Source: Bradymonas sp963697525 (GTDB lineage: Bacteria > Myxococcota_A > Bradymonadia > Bradymonadales > Bradymonadaceae). From it: 64,000 nucleotides of DNA. Shown here in pieces: positions 25,393 to 33,077 of the stretch. Location of the stretch: the NCBI GenBank assembly GCA_963697525.1, contig OY969087.1:992001-1056000 (forward strand). Reading direction: 5' to 3'. Position numbers and translations under genes: made by a program. The notes under the pieces were generated by a model. That model had not been told where the DNA came from, searched no databases, and saw only the letters and a list, made by a program, of their open reading frames with translations. The stretch's first letter is position 1, and every line of letters begins with the position of its first letter.

Positions 25393-26454
25393 ATGAGCAA
25401 CACTGTGCCGACATCAGCCAAAGCCACGTTCGCGCTCGTCGGCTGCGGGCGTGTCGCCCGCCAGCATCTGCGCGCGATCGAGCACCATGAGGCGCGCCTC
25501 GAGCTGGTCGCCGCCTGCGATCCCGACCCCGGACGGCTCGCCGAGGTCTGCCAGAGGACCGGCGCCGCCGGGTTCGCCGCGCTCGACACCCTGCTTGACG
25601 AGGTGCGCCCGGACGTCGTCGTGCTGGCCTCGCCCAGCGGCCTGCACCCGCGCCAGGCGCGGCTTGCGGCCGAGGCCGGCTGCCACGTCATGTGCGAAAA
25701 GCCCATCGCCACCCGCTGGGCCGACGGCGTGGCCATGGTCGAGGCGTGCGAGCGCGCCGGGGTGCGCCTCTTCGTGGTCAAGCAGCTTCGCTACAATCCC
25801 ACCCTGCAACTGGTGCAGCGCGCCGTGGCCGACGGGCGCTTCGGCGAGGTCCACCTGGTCGACGTCGACGTGTTCTGGACGCGGCCGCAGTCCTATTACG
25901 ACGGCGACGCCTGGCGGGGCACCCGCGAGCTCGACGGCGGGGCGTTTCTCAACCAGACCAGCCACTACGTCGACCTGTTGACCTGGATTCTTGGGCCCGT
26001 GCAGAGCGTGCAGGCGATGACGGCCACGCTGGGGCGCGACATCGAGGTGGAGGACTCCGGGGTGCTCGGGCTTCGCTGGCGCTCGGGCGCGCTGGGTTCG
26101 ATGAGCGTGACCATGCTGACCTACCCGGAGAACCTGCGCGCCTCGATGACCATCGCCGGCAGCCGGGGCACGGCCGTGCTCGGCGGCAAGGCCTGCGACG
26201 AGATTGAGGTGTGGCGCTTCGACGACCCCAGCGAGGACGCCGACCGCATCGCCGCGCTCAACCGCCAGACGCGCGCGTTTTACGGCGACGGCCACCTGGC
26301 CTACTACCAAAACGTGCTCGACGTTCTGGCCGGCGACGCCGAGCCCGATACCGACGGGCGCGAGGGCCTGAAGTCCCTGGAGGTCATCTGCGCCGGGTAC
26401 CGCTCGGCGGCCGAGGGGCGGCGCGTGGAGCTGCCTTTGGAGATAGAAGTATGA
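25393..26454 (+). CDS. Gfo/Idh/MocA oxidoreductase, WbpB/WlbA-like
   Basis: 353 residues, starting in a frame that overlaps nothing conserved upstream. A Rossmann domain opens with FALVGCGRVARQH; the catalytic MCEKPIATRW motif follows, then KQLRYNPTLQLVQRAV and GGAFLNQTSHYVDLLTW, which are characteristic of WbpB/WlbA enzymes that oxidise the 3-hydroxyl of UDP-N-acetylglucosaminuronate. The product would be the 3-keto sugar, the substrate of a WbpE-type aminotransferase. The gene lies between a glycosyltransferase and a WbpD-like acetyltransferase; the matching aminotransferase is 8.7 kb downstream at 35186, beyond an inserted island. Confidence 0.87.
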   Translation: MSNTVPTSAKATFALVGCGRVARQHLRAIEHHEARLELVAACDPDPGRLAEVCQRTGAAGFAALDTLLDEVRPDVVVLASPSGLHPRQARLAAEAGCHVMCEKPIATRWADGVAMVEACERAGVRLFVVKQLRYNPTLQLVQRAVADGRFGEVHLVDVDVFWTRPQSYYDGDAWRGTRELDGGAFLNQTSHYVDLLTWILGPVQSVQAMTATLGRDIEVEDSGVLGLRWRSGALGSMSVTMLTYPENLRASMTIAGSRGTAVLGGKACDEIEVWRFDDPSEDADRIAALNRQTRAFYGDGHLAYYQNVLDVLAGDAEPDTDGREGLKSLEVICAGYRSAAEGRRVELPLEIEV

Positions 26455-26621
26455 CGAGCGGTGACCCTTCCGAGGGTGCGCCTCCTCGAGCGCGCCTGGG
26501 GGCGCCTCGAGTGGGCTTACCCCCGGTCACGGTTGAGTCATATGCCCGACGAAGGCACCTGCCAACCCGTCGTTGCGTTCGGTGAAGCTAACAGCCAGAC
26601 CGTGACCGTGGGTAAGCGTAG

Positions 26622-26646
26622 CGGCTCGGGCCTTCGGGCCCGGCCG
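26622..26646. repeat. UUCG-capped hairpin between wbpB- and wbpD-like genes
   Basis: CGGGCC (26627-26632) and GGCCCG (26637-26642) pair around a TTCG tetraloop, with a four-base outer stem and one bulged T. It is very stable but has no T-run. The 235-base spacer 26455-26689 otherwise has only GC-rich inverted and direct repeat fragments (for example GCGCCTCGAG-like units at 26480-26515) and no gene. Confidence 0.5.
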
Positions 26647-26689
26647 TGAGCGCACCCACGGGAGCTGCGGAAACCAAAGACGTGAAGAC

Positions 26690-27259
26690 ATGACAGACTT
26701 TTTCGCCCACCCCACCGCCGTCGTCGACGCCGGCGCCGAGGTCGGCGCCGACACCAAGATCTGGCATTTTTGCCACGTCTGCGCCGGCGCTCGCGTCGGC
26801 CGGGGCTGCACGCTCGGCCAGAACGTCTACGTCGGCGGCAAGGCTTATGTCGGCGACGGCTGCAAGATCCAGAATAACGTGTCCGTCTACGACGCCGTGC
26901 ACCTCGACGACGACGTCTTCGTCGGCCCCAGCGCCGTGTTCACCAACGTGGTCACCCCGCGGGCGCACGTGTCGAGGAAGGACGAATTCGCGCCCACCCG
27001 CGTGGGCCGCGGCGCGACCCTCGGCGCCAACGCCACCGTCGTATGCGGCACGACCATCGGCGAGTACGCCTTCGTCGGCGCCGGCGCCGTGGTCACCCGC
27101 GACGTCGCCCCCCACGCGCTCGTGGTGGGAAACCCCGCCCGCCAGATCGGCTGGATGTGCCGCTGCGGCGAGCGCCTCGGCGAAGCCGAGAGCACGTGCG
27201 AGAGGTGTGGCGCGGCGTATCGCATCGAGAACGACCGCCTGCAGGCCGTCGAGGTTTAG
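26690..27259 (+). CDS. WbpD/WlbB-like sugar N-acetyltransferase with C-terminal zinc ribbon
   Basis: 189 residues forming a left-handed beta-helix of hexapeptide repeats (residues about 5-145; VGADTKIWHFCHV, VGRGCTLGQNVYVG, IGEYAFVGAGAVVTRDV). NPARQIGWMC near 148 matches the WbpD/WlbB enzymes, which acetylate the 3-amino group of UDP-GlcNAc3NA with acetyl-CoA. The C-terminus has a four-cysteine ribbon (Cys157, Cys159, Cys170, Cys173), common in this subfamily. Together with the WbpB-like gene before it and the WbpE-like gene at 35186 it defines the UDP-GlcNAc(3NAc)A pathway for a surface polysaccharide. The next gene converges 34 bases away and is the edge of the island. Confidence 0.9.
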   Translation: MTDFFAHPTAVVDAGAEVGADTKIWHFCHVCAGARVGRGCTLGQNVYVGGKAYVGDGCKIQNNVSVYDAVHLDDDVFVGPSAVFTNVVTPRAHVSRKDEFAPTRVGRGATLGANATVVCGTTIGEYAFVGAGAVVTRDVAPHALVVGNPARQIGWMCRCGERLGEAESTCERCGAAYRIENDRLQAVEV

Positions 27260-27293
27260 GAGAGGTCGGTGCCGAGGGGATCGCGGCGAGCGC

Positions 27294-29120
27294 TCAGAAC
27301 AGATCGTCGAGCTCGTCCAGGCCCGAGTGGAGCTCGTCGGCGGCCTCGTCGGCCTCGGCGGTGCTGCGCGTCGTCGGCAGGTGGCCGGCGCTGGCGGGCC
27401 ATTCGATCGCGTAGGCGGCCAGCGCGTCGCGCAGGTGCTCGGCGCTGCCCTCGCCGATGCCCTCCACGGACAACAGACCATTGAGGGTCTTCGGAAGCCG
27501 ACCGAGGGTGAGCACGTCGCCCTTGGCGAGCTCGCCGGCGGCGCGCAGGCGCTTCTCGATGCGTGTCCAGGTCCCGCGGCCGGGATCGTCCAGCTCGCGA
27601 AGCGGGGTGTGCATGGCCTCGGTGGGCAACATATGCCGGATGCCGGCGATGAGCCCATCGTAGCGCACGGCCAGCGCGCGCCCTTCGCTGTGCTCGGTGC
27701 GCGCGACGATGCCCGCCCACCGGCAGGCGATGAGGTGGGCGTCGATGGCGGCATCGAGCTTGGCGCGCAGATCTTCGGGGGCGCGTTGCTCGCGCGCCCA
27801 CGTACGGGCCTGCTGGATGCTCCAGGCGGGGTCGAAGCCGGCGCGGCGAAGCTCGCCGGGGTCGAGGTCGAGCACGGCCAGCGGGAAATTCAGCGCGTTT
27901 CGGGCCGTGGGGTGATCGACGCTGCCGTCGGCCTCCAGGCCGATGATTGACAACATGTCGGCGAGGGGCAGGACGTACTCGAGGGATTGGTCGCCGATGG
28001 GCACCGCATCGTAGACATAGAAGGAGACGGTCTCGGCGCGGTAGCTGCGAAGCAAGTCGGCGACGCGCTCGAACTCCTCGCCGGTCGCCCTCGCGGCGGT
28101 CAGCGACCAGACCTTCGGCCTGGGCAGATCCCAAGAGCCCCAGGCGTTCTGCCGGTTCCACATCACGTCGGCGGCCTCGTCGAGGGTCATGTCCAGCCCG
28201 GCAAAGTAGATCCACTCGGCGACCTCTTGCCTCATCTCGACGGGATCGAGCGACCAATGTTCGGCGACGATCTCATTGAGGAAGATGCGCCCGGTGGTCC
28301 TCTCGGTGTCGATGGTGAAGGGCACGAGCATCAAGGAGACGACGTCGTCCTGGTAGTCGCGCAGCCGAAACCCCTCGCCCGAGCCCCAGGCCTGACGGTC
28401 GGCGGCGCGCGAGAGGTTGTGCTGTTGCAGGTCGTCCAGGCGCACGCATTGAAAGAGCACGCTGAAGTCGCCGATGTCGAGCTTCCAGCCCGCATAGGTG
28501 CCCGGGCCCAACTCATCGAGTTGGTGGTCGAGGGCCCCCACTACCGTGGTGCGCGTGGGCGGGTGCTGGCCGTCGAGGCGGGTCGCCTGCCAGCCGAAGG
28601 CGTCCGTCGAGGGATTGTCGATACGCCAGGCGCCGACGGCGGCGTCCGCCATCCTGTCCAGCGCGGCGGCCGCCGTGCTGCCGGCGCGTTTCTCGACGGC
28701 GCGCGCCCGCTCGCGCTTCCAGTCGCTTCGGCCGGGAACGCCGAAGAGCGCATAGGAGGTGAACAGCGCCCTTTTTTCCATGGCGATTTCTGCGGACTCC
28801 GGGGTCGTCTCCAGATGCATCAACGCCCATTCGATGAAATTCGGCCCGTCGTGTTGCTCCTCGAGCTGTATGCACTCGTTGTGAGCCGCGATGAAGCCAT
28901 CGTAAAAGGCGTTGAATCGACGCTGGAAATCCTCGAGCTTTCGTCGGGTGTCGGCGTCGAGCTTCATCGGCTTGGCTGGCGAGCCTCGCCGGGCGGACTT
29001 AGGATCTTTGCGGCGCCGCCGCTTGCGCTCTTTCCTCTTGCCTCGAGGCGCGCAGCACTCGTCGAAGGATTTGCCGCTTCCGCACGGGCAGGGGCGATTG
29101 AGGCGAAAGATCGAGGCCAT
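27294..29120 (-). CDS. SEC-C motif protein of unknown function
   Basis: 608 residues with an excellent ribosome-binding site (GGAGG six bases before ATG 29120). The N-terminus is a SEC-C zinc motif, CPCGSGKSFDECC (Cys11, 13, 22, 23), followed by a very basic stretch (KRKERKRRRRK, 28-38) that may contact nucleic acid. The remaining 550 residues are not recognised; they contain Trp-rich segments (GYGxW-like AWGSWDLPRPKVW) and a helix-hairpin-like region near the C-terminus (LLSVEGIGEGSAEHLRDALA, the GIGEGSAEHL resembling a helix-hairpin-helix). SEC-C motifs occur at the end of SecA and in varied proteins. It is divergent from the ATPase/helicase operon and shares its 196-base promoter region, so it may belong to the same system. 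Confidence 0.72.
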   Translation of the reverse strand: MASIFRLNRPCPCGSGKSFDECCAPRGKRKERKRRRRKDPKSARRGSPAKPMKLDADTRRKLEDFQRRFNAFYDGFIAAHNECIQLEEQHDGPNFIEWALMHLETTPESAEIAMEKRALFTSYALFGVPGRSDWKRERARAVEKRAGSTAAAALDRMADAAVGAWRIDNPSTDAFGWQATRLDGQHPPTRTTVVGALDHQLDELGPGTYAGWKLDIGDFSVLFQCVRLDDLQQHNLSRAADRQAWGSGEGFRLRDYQDDVVSLMLVPFTIDTERTTGRIFLNEIVAEHWSLDPVEMRQEVAEWIYFAGLDMTLDEAADVMWNRQNAWGSWDLPRPKVWSLTAARATGEEFERVADLLRSYRAETVSFYVYDAVPIGDQSLEYVLPLADMLSIIGLEADGSVDHPTARNALNFPLAVLDLDPGELRRAGFDPAWSIQQARTWAREQRAPEDLRAKLDAAIDAHLIACRWAGIVARTEHSEGRALAVRYDGLIAGIRHMLPTEAMHTPLRELDDPGRGTWTRIEKRLRAAGELAKGDVLTLGRLPKTLNGLLSVEGIGEGSAEHLRDALAAYAIEWPASAGHLPTTRSTAEADEAADELHSGLDELDDLF

Positions 29121-29316
29121 CGAAAACCTCCGGGAGAAACGGCGGCGACACGTGAATGATGCAGGCCAAAGCCCTGTTGGATGAGGACGCGGCTCGTGTT
29201 ATCTCATCGACGTAGTTGTTGCAATATGGGCCGAGACACCACGCAGCACACAATCTGCGCGAGGCGTGAGACGGTTACGCCGAGCGATACAACGTCACTT
29301 AGTAGGATGGACGACG
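29121..29316. promoter_or_regulatory. Divergent promoter region between the SEC-C gene and the ATPase/helicase operon
   Basis: 196 bases separate two divergent genes, so both promoters should lie here. The only clear site is AGGATGG about seven bases upstream of the ATG at 29317. I could not pick reliable -35/-10 boxes or an operator. Confidence 0.45.
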
Positions 29317-30201
29317 ATGACAAAAGATTCCGACGAGTCCCCGGTCGACCAGGAGATCGGCGTCGGCGCGCGCGCCGAGGCGTTGCTCAAGCAGGTTCGA
29401 AGCCACGCGCGGCGCCTGTCGCGGGCGAAAAATCTGCTCGACGCGGTCAAAAAAAGCGAGCCCTCCTCGAGGACGTACACCCAGTGGCTCGAGCTCGAGC
29501 GCGGCCTGGACGGCTATGAGTTGGGCGCGCCCGAGCTCGACGCCGAGCGCCAGGCGCTGCTCGAGGCGCTGGGCCCGATGATGGGCAAGCTGCGCATCAA
29601 GGCGCGCATGGCGTTTATGACCAAGCTGCAGATGCTCGCCGATCAGAAAGAGATCGCCCTGGAGAAGCTCGGCGAGGCGCCGCTGGTGATGTACGCCGAC
29701 CCGTTGACCTTCGAGATCGACTTCGACGCCGGTCAGGCCCGGCTACTGTACGGCCACGAGCCCATCTGCGATGTCGAGCTCGACGCCGGCGCGTTGATGA
29801 AGGCGCGCGCCCAGGCCGTCGACGAGATGCAGGCGAGCACGGTGGACTCGGAGGTGTTTTTCGACCGGCTGCGCGCCGCCTATCGTATGGTGCTGGCCGC
29901 CGAGGGCCTGGAGGACGGCGAGCGCGTCGACCTGGTGGACGTGCTCGTGCCCCTGTCGCTGATGGGTCTGGAGCGTCCGGAGTGGCGCCGCAAGGGCGTC
30001 GATGGCCTGCAGGCCTTCCCGCGCCACCAGTTCGCCTACCAACTGGCCAAGCTGCGCCGCGACGGCGTGCTCGAGCGCGGCGGGGTGCGCCTGGATCTGG
30101 GCGCGGCCACCGGCGGGTCCACCCGGGACAAGCAAAACGTGTTGTACATCCCGGTGGGCGCCAAAAATGGGCAGTATTACGGTTCGATTCGCTTCGCGTA
30201 A
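29317..30201 (+). CDS. Unknown protein, first gene of the ATPase/ATPase/helicase module
   Basis: 294 residues, starting at ATG 29317 after AGGATGG. No family was recognised. The first half is helical and charged (ARAEALLKQVRSHARRLSR, and a segment around LRIKARMAFMTKLQ). The middle has a beta-rich segment (PLVMYADPLTFEIDFDAGQ). Near the end RHQFAYQLAKLRRDGVLERGGVRLDLG looks like a winged-helix recognition helix with wing, and the C-terminus is KNGQYYGSIRF. This suggests a DNA- or partner-binding adaptor. It ends 16 bases before the first ATPase, so it is almost certainly co-transcribed with it. It is not similar by eye to BrxA, BrxB or PglZ. Confidence 0.8.
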   Translation: MTKDSDESPVDQEIGVGARAEALLKQVRSHARRLSRAKNLLDAVKKSEPSSRTYTQWLELERGLDGYELGAPELDAERQALLEALGPMMGKLRIKARMAFMTKLQMLADQKEIALEKLGEAPLVMYADPLTFEIDFDAGQARLLYGHEPICDVELDAGALMKARAQAVDEMQASTVDSEVFFDRLRAAYRMVLAAEGLEDGERVDLVDVLVPLSLMGLERPEWRRKGVDGLQAFPRHQFAYQLAKLRRDGVLERGGVRLDLGAATGGSTRDKQNVLYIPVGAKNGQYYGSIRFA

Positions 30202-30217
30202 CCGGAGACAACAAACC

Positions 30218-31546
30218 ATGACCGAACAACTGACCATCGACGCACCCACCGCCTCGCATATCCTGCAGCGCCTGGGCGAGAGCGGTCAGCCGCCCGAGCG
30301 CGGCGTCGAATTGATCAACGTGGGCAACCAGAGCTACCTGGACGTGCTCGAGCACGAGTATTTCGGCCGCCAGCTCCAGGGCGGGGCGAGCTTCAAGCTG
30401 GTGCAGGGGTATTTCGGCGGCGGAAAGACCCACTTCTTGTACTGCGTGCGCGACATGGCCTGGCGCCACGGGTTTGCGGTGGCGGTGGTGGAGTTGTCGC
30501 CCACCGAATGCCCCTACGACGACACCCTCAAGGTGTACGCGACGGTCGCCCGGCGCATCGCCATGAGCGGTCAGGACACCGGGGAGATGCCGCGCTACGG
30601 GATCACCGACCTGCTGCGCGACCTGGTCGACCGGCGCGTCGAGCGCACCGAGGCCGACCTGAAGGCCCAGGGCGTCGAGCGTCCGCTGGTCGAGGCGCGC
30701 AAGAACGTGCGCCGCTGGCTGCACCGCGACGTGGCGCGCACCCCCTGCGAGAGCGTGTCGTATCGCAAGGCCGTCGTGGAGTTCGCGTTGGGTTGGCTCG
30801 ACGAGGATTACGAGCGCGTGGGCCGCTTGGAGGCGTGGCTGCGCGGCGAGCCCGTGCCCCGTGGCGAGGTGCGCGATTGGGGCGTCTACGAGGAGATGAG
30901 CCGGGCCAACGGCTTTTTGATGCTGCGCAGCCTCACCCAGATGATCAAGGGGCTGGGGTTTGCGGGCACGGCGCTGCTCTTCGACGAGGTCGACCGCAAC
31001 CTGAGCGTCAGCGCCAAGCGCAGCCAGACCATCGGCGACAACCTGCGCCAGGTCATCGACCTATGCGGGCGCCACCAGCTTCCCAACACGCTGTTCATGT
31101 ACGCGGTGCCCCCGGAATTCATGCGCACGGTGGTGCCTGACTACCCGGCGCTGTACCAGCGGCTCAAGACGCCCGTGCCCCTGAGCGTGCGCAGCCCGCA
31201 GGCCGTGCTCATCGACCTCGAGCAGCTCGATCTCGAGCCCCAACGGCTGCTGACGGCCATCGGTGAGAAGCTCGTGCCCATCTTCGAGGCCGCCCGCGGC
31301 GTCGAGCTCGACCACGACCTGCAGCGCCAAAACGCCGCCCTGCTCGCCCAGGCGTGCGTGAACACCCAATTCGAGGTCAACCACCGCCGCCTATTCGTCA
31401 AGACCTTCGTCGACTTTCTGCACGCCCAGATGGTCGATGGCGAGCAGGAGATCGACGTCGATTCGGCCATCGACCTGGTCCTGGAGGGCCACGAGGCGTT
31501 GGCGACGGCCGGCGGCGGCGAGGACGACGATTTTCAGGACTTTTAG
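30218..31546 (+). CDS. BrxC/BrxD-type P-loop ATPase (first copy)
   Basis: 442 residues, with GGAGA nine bases before ATG. Walker A is GYFGGGKT at 64-71 and the Walker B is LLFDEVD at 253-259. The pattern around them (FxLVQGYFGGGKTHFLYCVRD; VELSPTECPYDD; the arginine-rich RKNVRRWLHRDV) is that of the BREX_BrxC/BrxD (formerly DUF2791) ATPase family. These proteins are 400-450 residues in type 2 BREX and act with the Lhr-like helicase BrxHI in defence against phage. The C-terminal third (RRLFVKTFVDFLHAQ) is typical. A stop at 31544-31546 lies inside the target site of the MITE that follows, so transcription to the second ATPase runs through the MITE. Confidence 0.85.
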   Translation: MTEQLTIDAPTASHILQRLGESGQPPERGVELINVGNQSYLDVLEHEYFGRQLQGGASFKLVQGYFGGGKTHFLYCVRDMAWRHGFAVAVVELSPTECPYDDTLKVYATVARRIAMSGQDTGEMPRYGITDLLRDLVDRRVERTEADLKAQGVERPLVEARKNVRRWLHRDVARTPCESVSYRKAVVEFALGWLDEDYERVGRLEAWLRGEPVPRGEVRDWGVYEEMSRANGFLMLRSLTQMIKGLGFAGTALLFDEVDRNLSVSAKRSQTIGDNLRQVIDLCGRHQLPNTLFMYAVPPEFMRTVVPDYPALYQRLKTPVPLSVRSPQAVLIDLEQLDLEPQRLLTAIGEKLVPIFEAARGVELDHDLQRQNAALLAQACVNTQFEVNHRRLFVKTFVDFLHAQMVDGEQEIDVDSAIDLVLEGHEALATAGGGEDDDFQDF

Positions 31547-31709
31547 TACTACAACGTCACTTTCGGCGTGAGCGCCATCGGCGAGACCACTGGGCCGAGG
31601 CCAAGGCTCAGACGACGAGGCGATGCGGTTGAGCATCGTCGAGGAGGATGAACGCAGGCATCGGTTCTGTGGGCCGACGAGGTGCCGCGTGGAAAGTGAC
31701 GTTGTAGTA
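31547..31709. mobile_element. Probable MITE (163 bp) inserted between two ATPase genes
   Basis: Perfect 18-base terminal inverted repeats: TACTACAACGTCACTTTC at 31547-31564 and its reverse complement at 31692-31709. They are flanked by a 4-base direct repeat TTAG (31543-31546 and 31710-31713), the expected trace of insertion; alternatively the TA at each end is the duplicated target, as in IS630-family elements. The 127-base interior encodes no protein. The left target duplication includes the stop codon of the first ATPase, so insertion did not damage it. A 47-base stretch separates the element from the second ATPase start. Confidence 0.8.
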
Positions 31710-31760
31710 TTAGGCGGCTGCACAGTTGAGCATTCCCCTCAACCCGATCGGAGGCGGTCG

Positions 31761-33077
31761 ATGGACTTGGACATGAACAACGCGGCGGGGCTGACGCTGG
31801 AGGCGATGCGCCTGGGGGTGGTGCCCCACGCCGCGCTCGACGCCTATACGGTGGGGCGCGAGGCGGAGATCGCCCTCATCGAGGAGGACCTCGAGCGGGT
31901 GCGCGAGCGCGGCGGGGCGTTGCGGGCGTTTTTGGGCGGCTACGGCACCGGCAAGACGCACCTGTTGGAGCTGATCGGCCAGCACGCGCTGCGCGAGAAT
32001 TTTCTGGTCGCCCACGTGGTGCTCAACCCCGAGGAGACCGCGCCCAGCCACCCCAAGCGGGTCTACCGCGAGCTGGTGCGCTCGCTGGAATATCCCGATC
32101 GGACGCACCCCGGCCGAAGCCTGATGCCGCTATTCGAGCGCGCGCTGGAGCACGACGAGGCGTTCGCGTCGTTTTTGGCCGATGAGCGCACCCGGGCGCG
32201 CGGGGCGCTCGACGAGGGGGCGCACCTGTATATGACCCCGGCGCTGCGCTATTTTCGGGCGCTGACCGCCGGCGACGACGCCCCCAAAGGCGCCCAGGTG
32301 CCCGCCGAGGTGCGCGATTATGGCCTGTCGCTGCTCTTCGATTGGTTGGAGGGCCACCCGACCATCTCCAACTCCGAGATCGACGACGCCTTGCGCCATA
32401 TGGCGGGCCGAAAGGGGCGCATCTACAGCATGAAGGATTATCGGCCGTGGGCGCGCATCTACGGCTACCTTCTGAGCGGGCTGTCCGCGCTGGCCCGGCG
32501 GGTGGGCTACAACGGGCTGGTGGTGCTGGTCGACGAGGCCGAGTTCTACTCGCTGCTGTCGGCGGAGAACCGCGAGTACGCCCGGGTGTTGTTCAAGGCG
32601 CTGGCGTGGGCGTCGCTGGGCGCCGACGCCGAGCTGCTGCCCTTCGAGCGCGAGGAATTGGAGCTTGGCGGCATGGGGATTTTGCAAGAGCTGCCGCCCC
32701 AATATCGCGGCGGTGACGACGAGCCGCCGGGGCTGTACACCGTCTTTGCGATGACGCCCAACACCGAGGGCATCGAGGCGCTGGCCGAGGCCGTGCCCGC
32801 CGAGGCCACCGTCGAGCTGCGCTCTTTGGAGTTGGCCGACTACCGCGAGTTGGTCGTTCGCGTGTGCGACTACTATGGGCGCGCGCGCCCCCGGTCGGCG
32901 GTCGACGAGCGGTTGGTGGGGGCTCTGGGCAAGGTCGTCGCCGGCCTGCTGGGCTCGGGCTACGTCGAAAATCCCCGACAGGCGATGAAGTTCATCGTCG
33001 AGTTCCTGGACCTGGCGACCTTTAGGCCCAACGACATGAAGCAGGTCGTGGGCGATTTGCGGAGCATGTACGCATGA
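31761..33077 (+). CDS. BrxC/BrxD-type P-loop ATPase (second copy)
   Basis: 438 residues from ATG 31761, chosen because GGAGG is seven bases upstream and the frame upstream of it lies in the MITE. Walker A is GGYGTGKT at 59-66, followed by HLLELIGQHALRENFLVAHVVLNPEE; Walker B is VVLVDEAE at 254-261. It is a more divergent member of the same BREX ATPase family than the first copy; QELPPQYRGGDDEPPGLYTVFAMTP and the C-terminal ENPRQAMKFIVEFLDLA are conserved in BrxD-like proteins. Two different family members in one operon suggest a hetero-oligomeric AAA-type complex. Its stop overlaps the helicase start by four bases (ATGA), a sign of translational coupling. Confidence 0.85.
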   Translation: MDLDMNNAAGLTLEAMRLGVVPHAALDAYTVGREAEIALIEEDLERVRERGGALRAFLGGYGTGKTHLLELIGQHALRENFLVAHVVLNPEETAPSHPKRVYRELVRSLEYPDRTHPGRSLMPLFERALEHDEAFASFLADERTRARGALDEGAHLYMTPALRYFRALTAGDDAPKGAQVPAEVRDYGLSLLFDWLEGHPTISNSEIDDALRHMAGRKGRIYSMKDYRPWARIYGYLLSGLSALARRVGYNGLVVLVDEAEFYSLLSAENREYARVLFKALAWASLGADAELLPFEREELELGGMGILQELPPQYRGGDDEPPGLYTVFAMTPNTEGIEALAEAVPAEATVELRSLELADYRELVVRVCDYYGRARPRSAVDERLVGALGKVVAGLLGSGYVENPRQAMKFIVEFLDLATFRPNDMKQVVGDLRSMYA

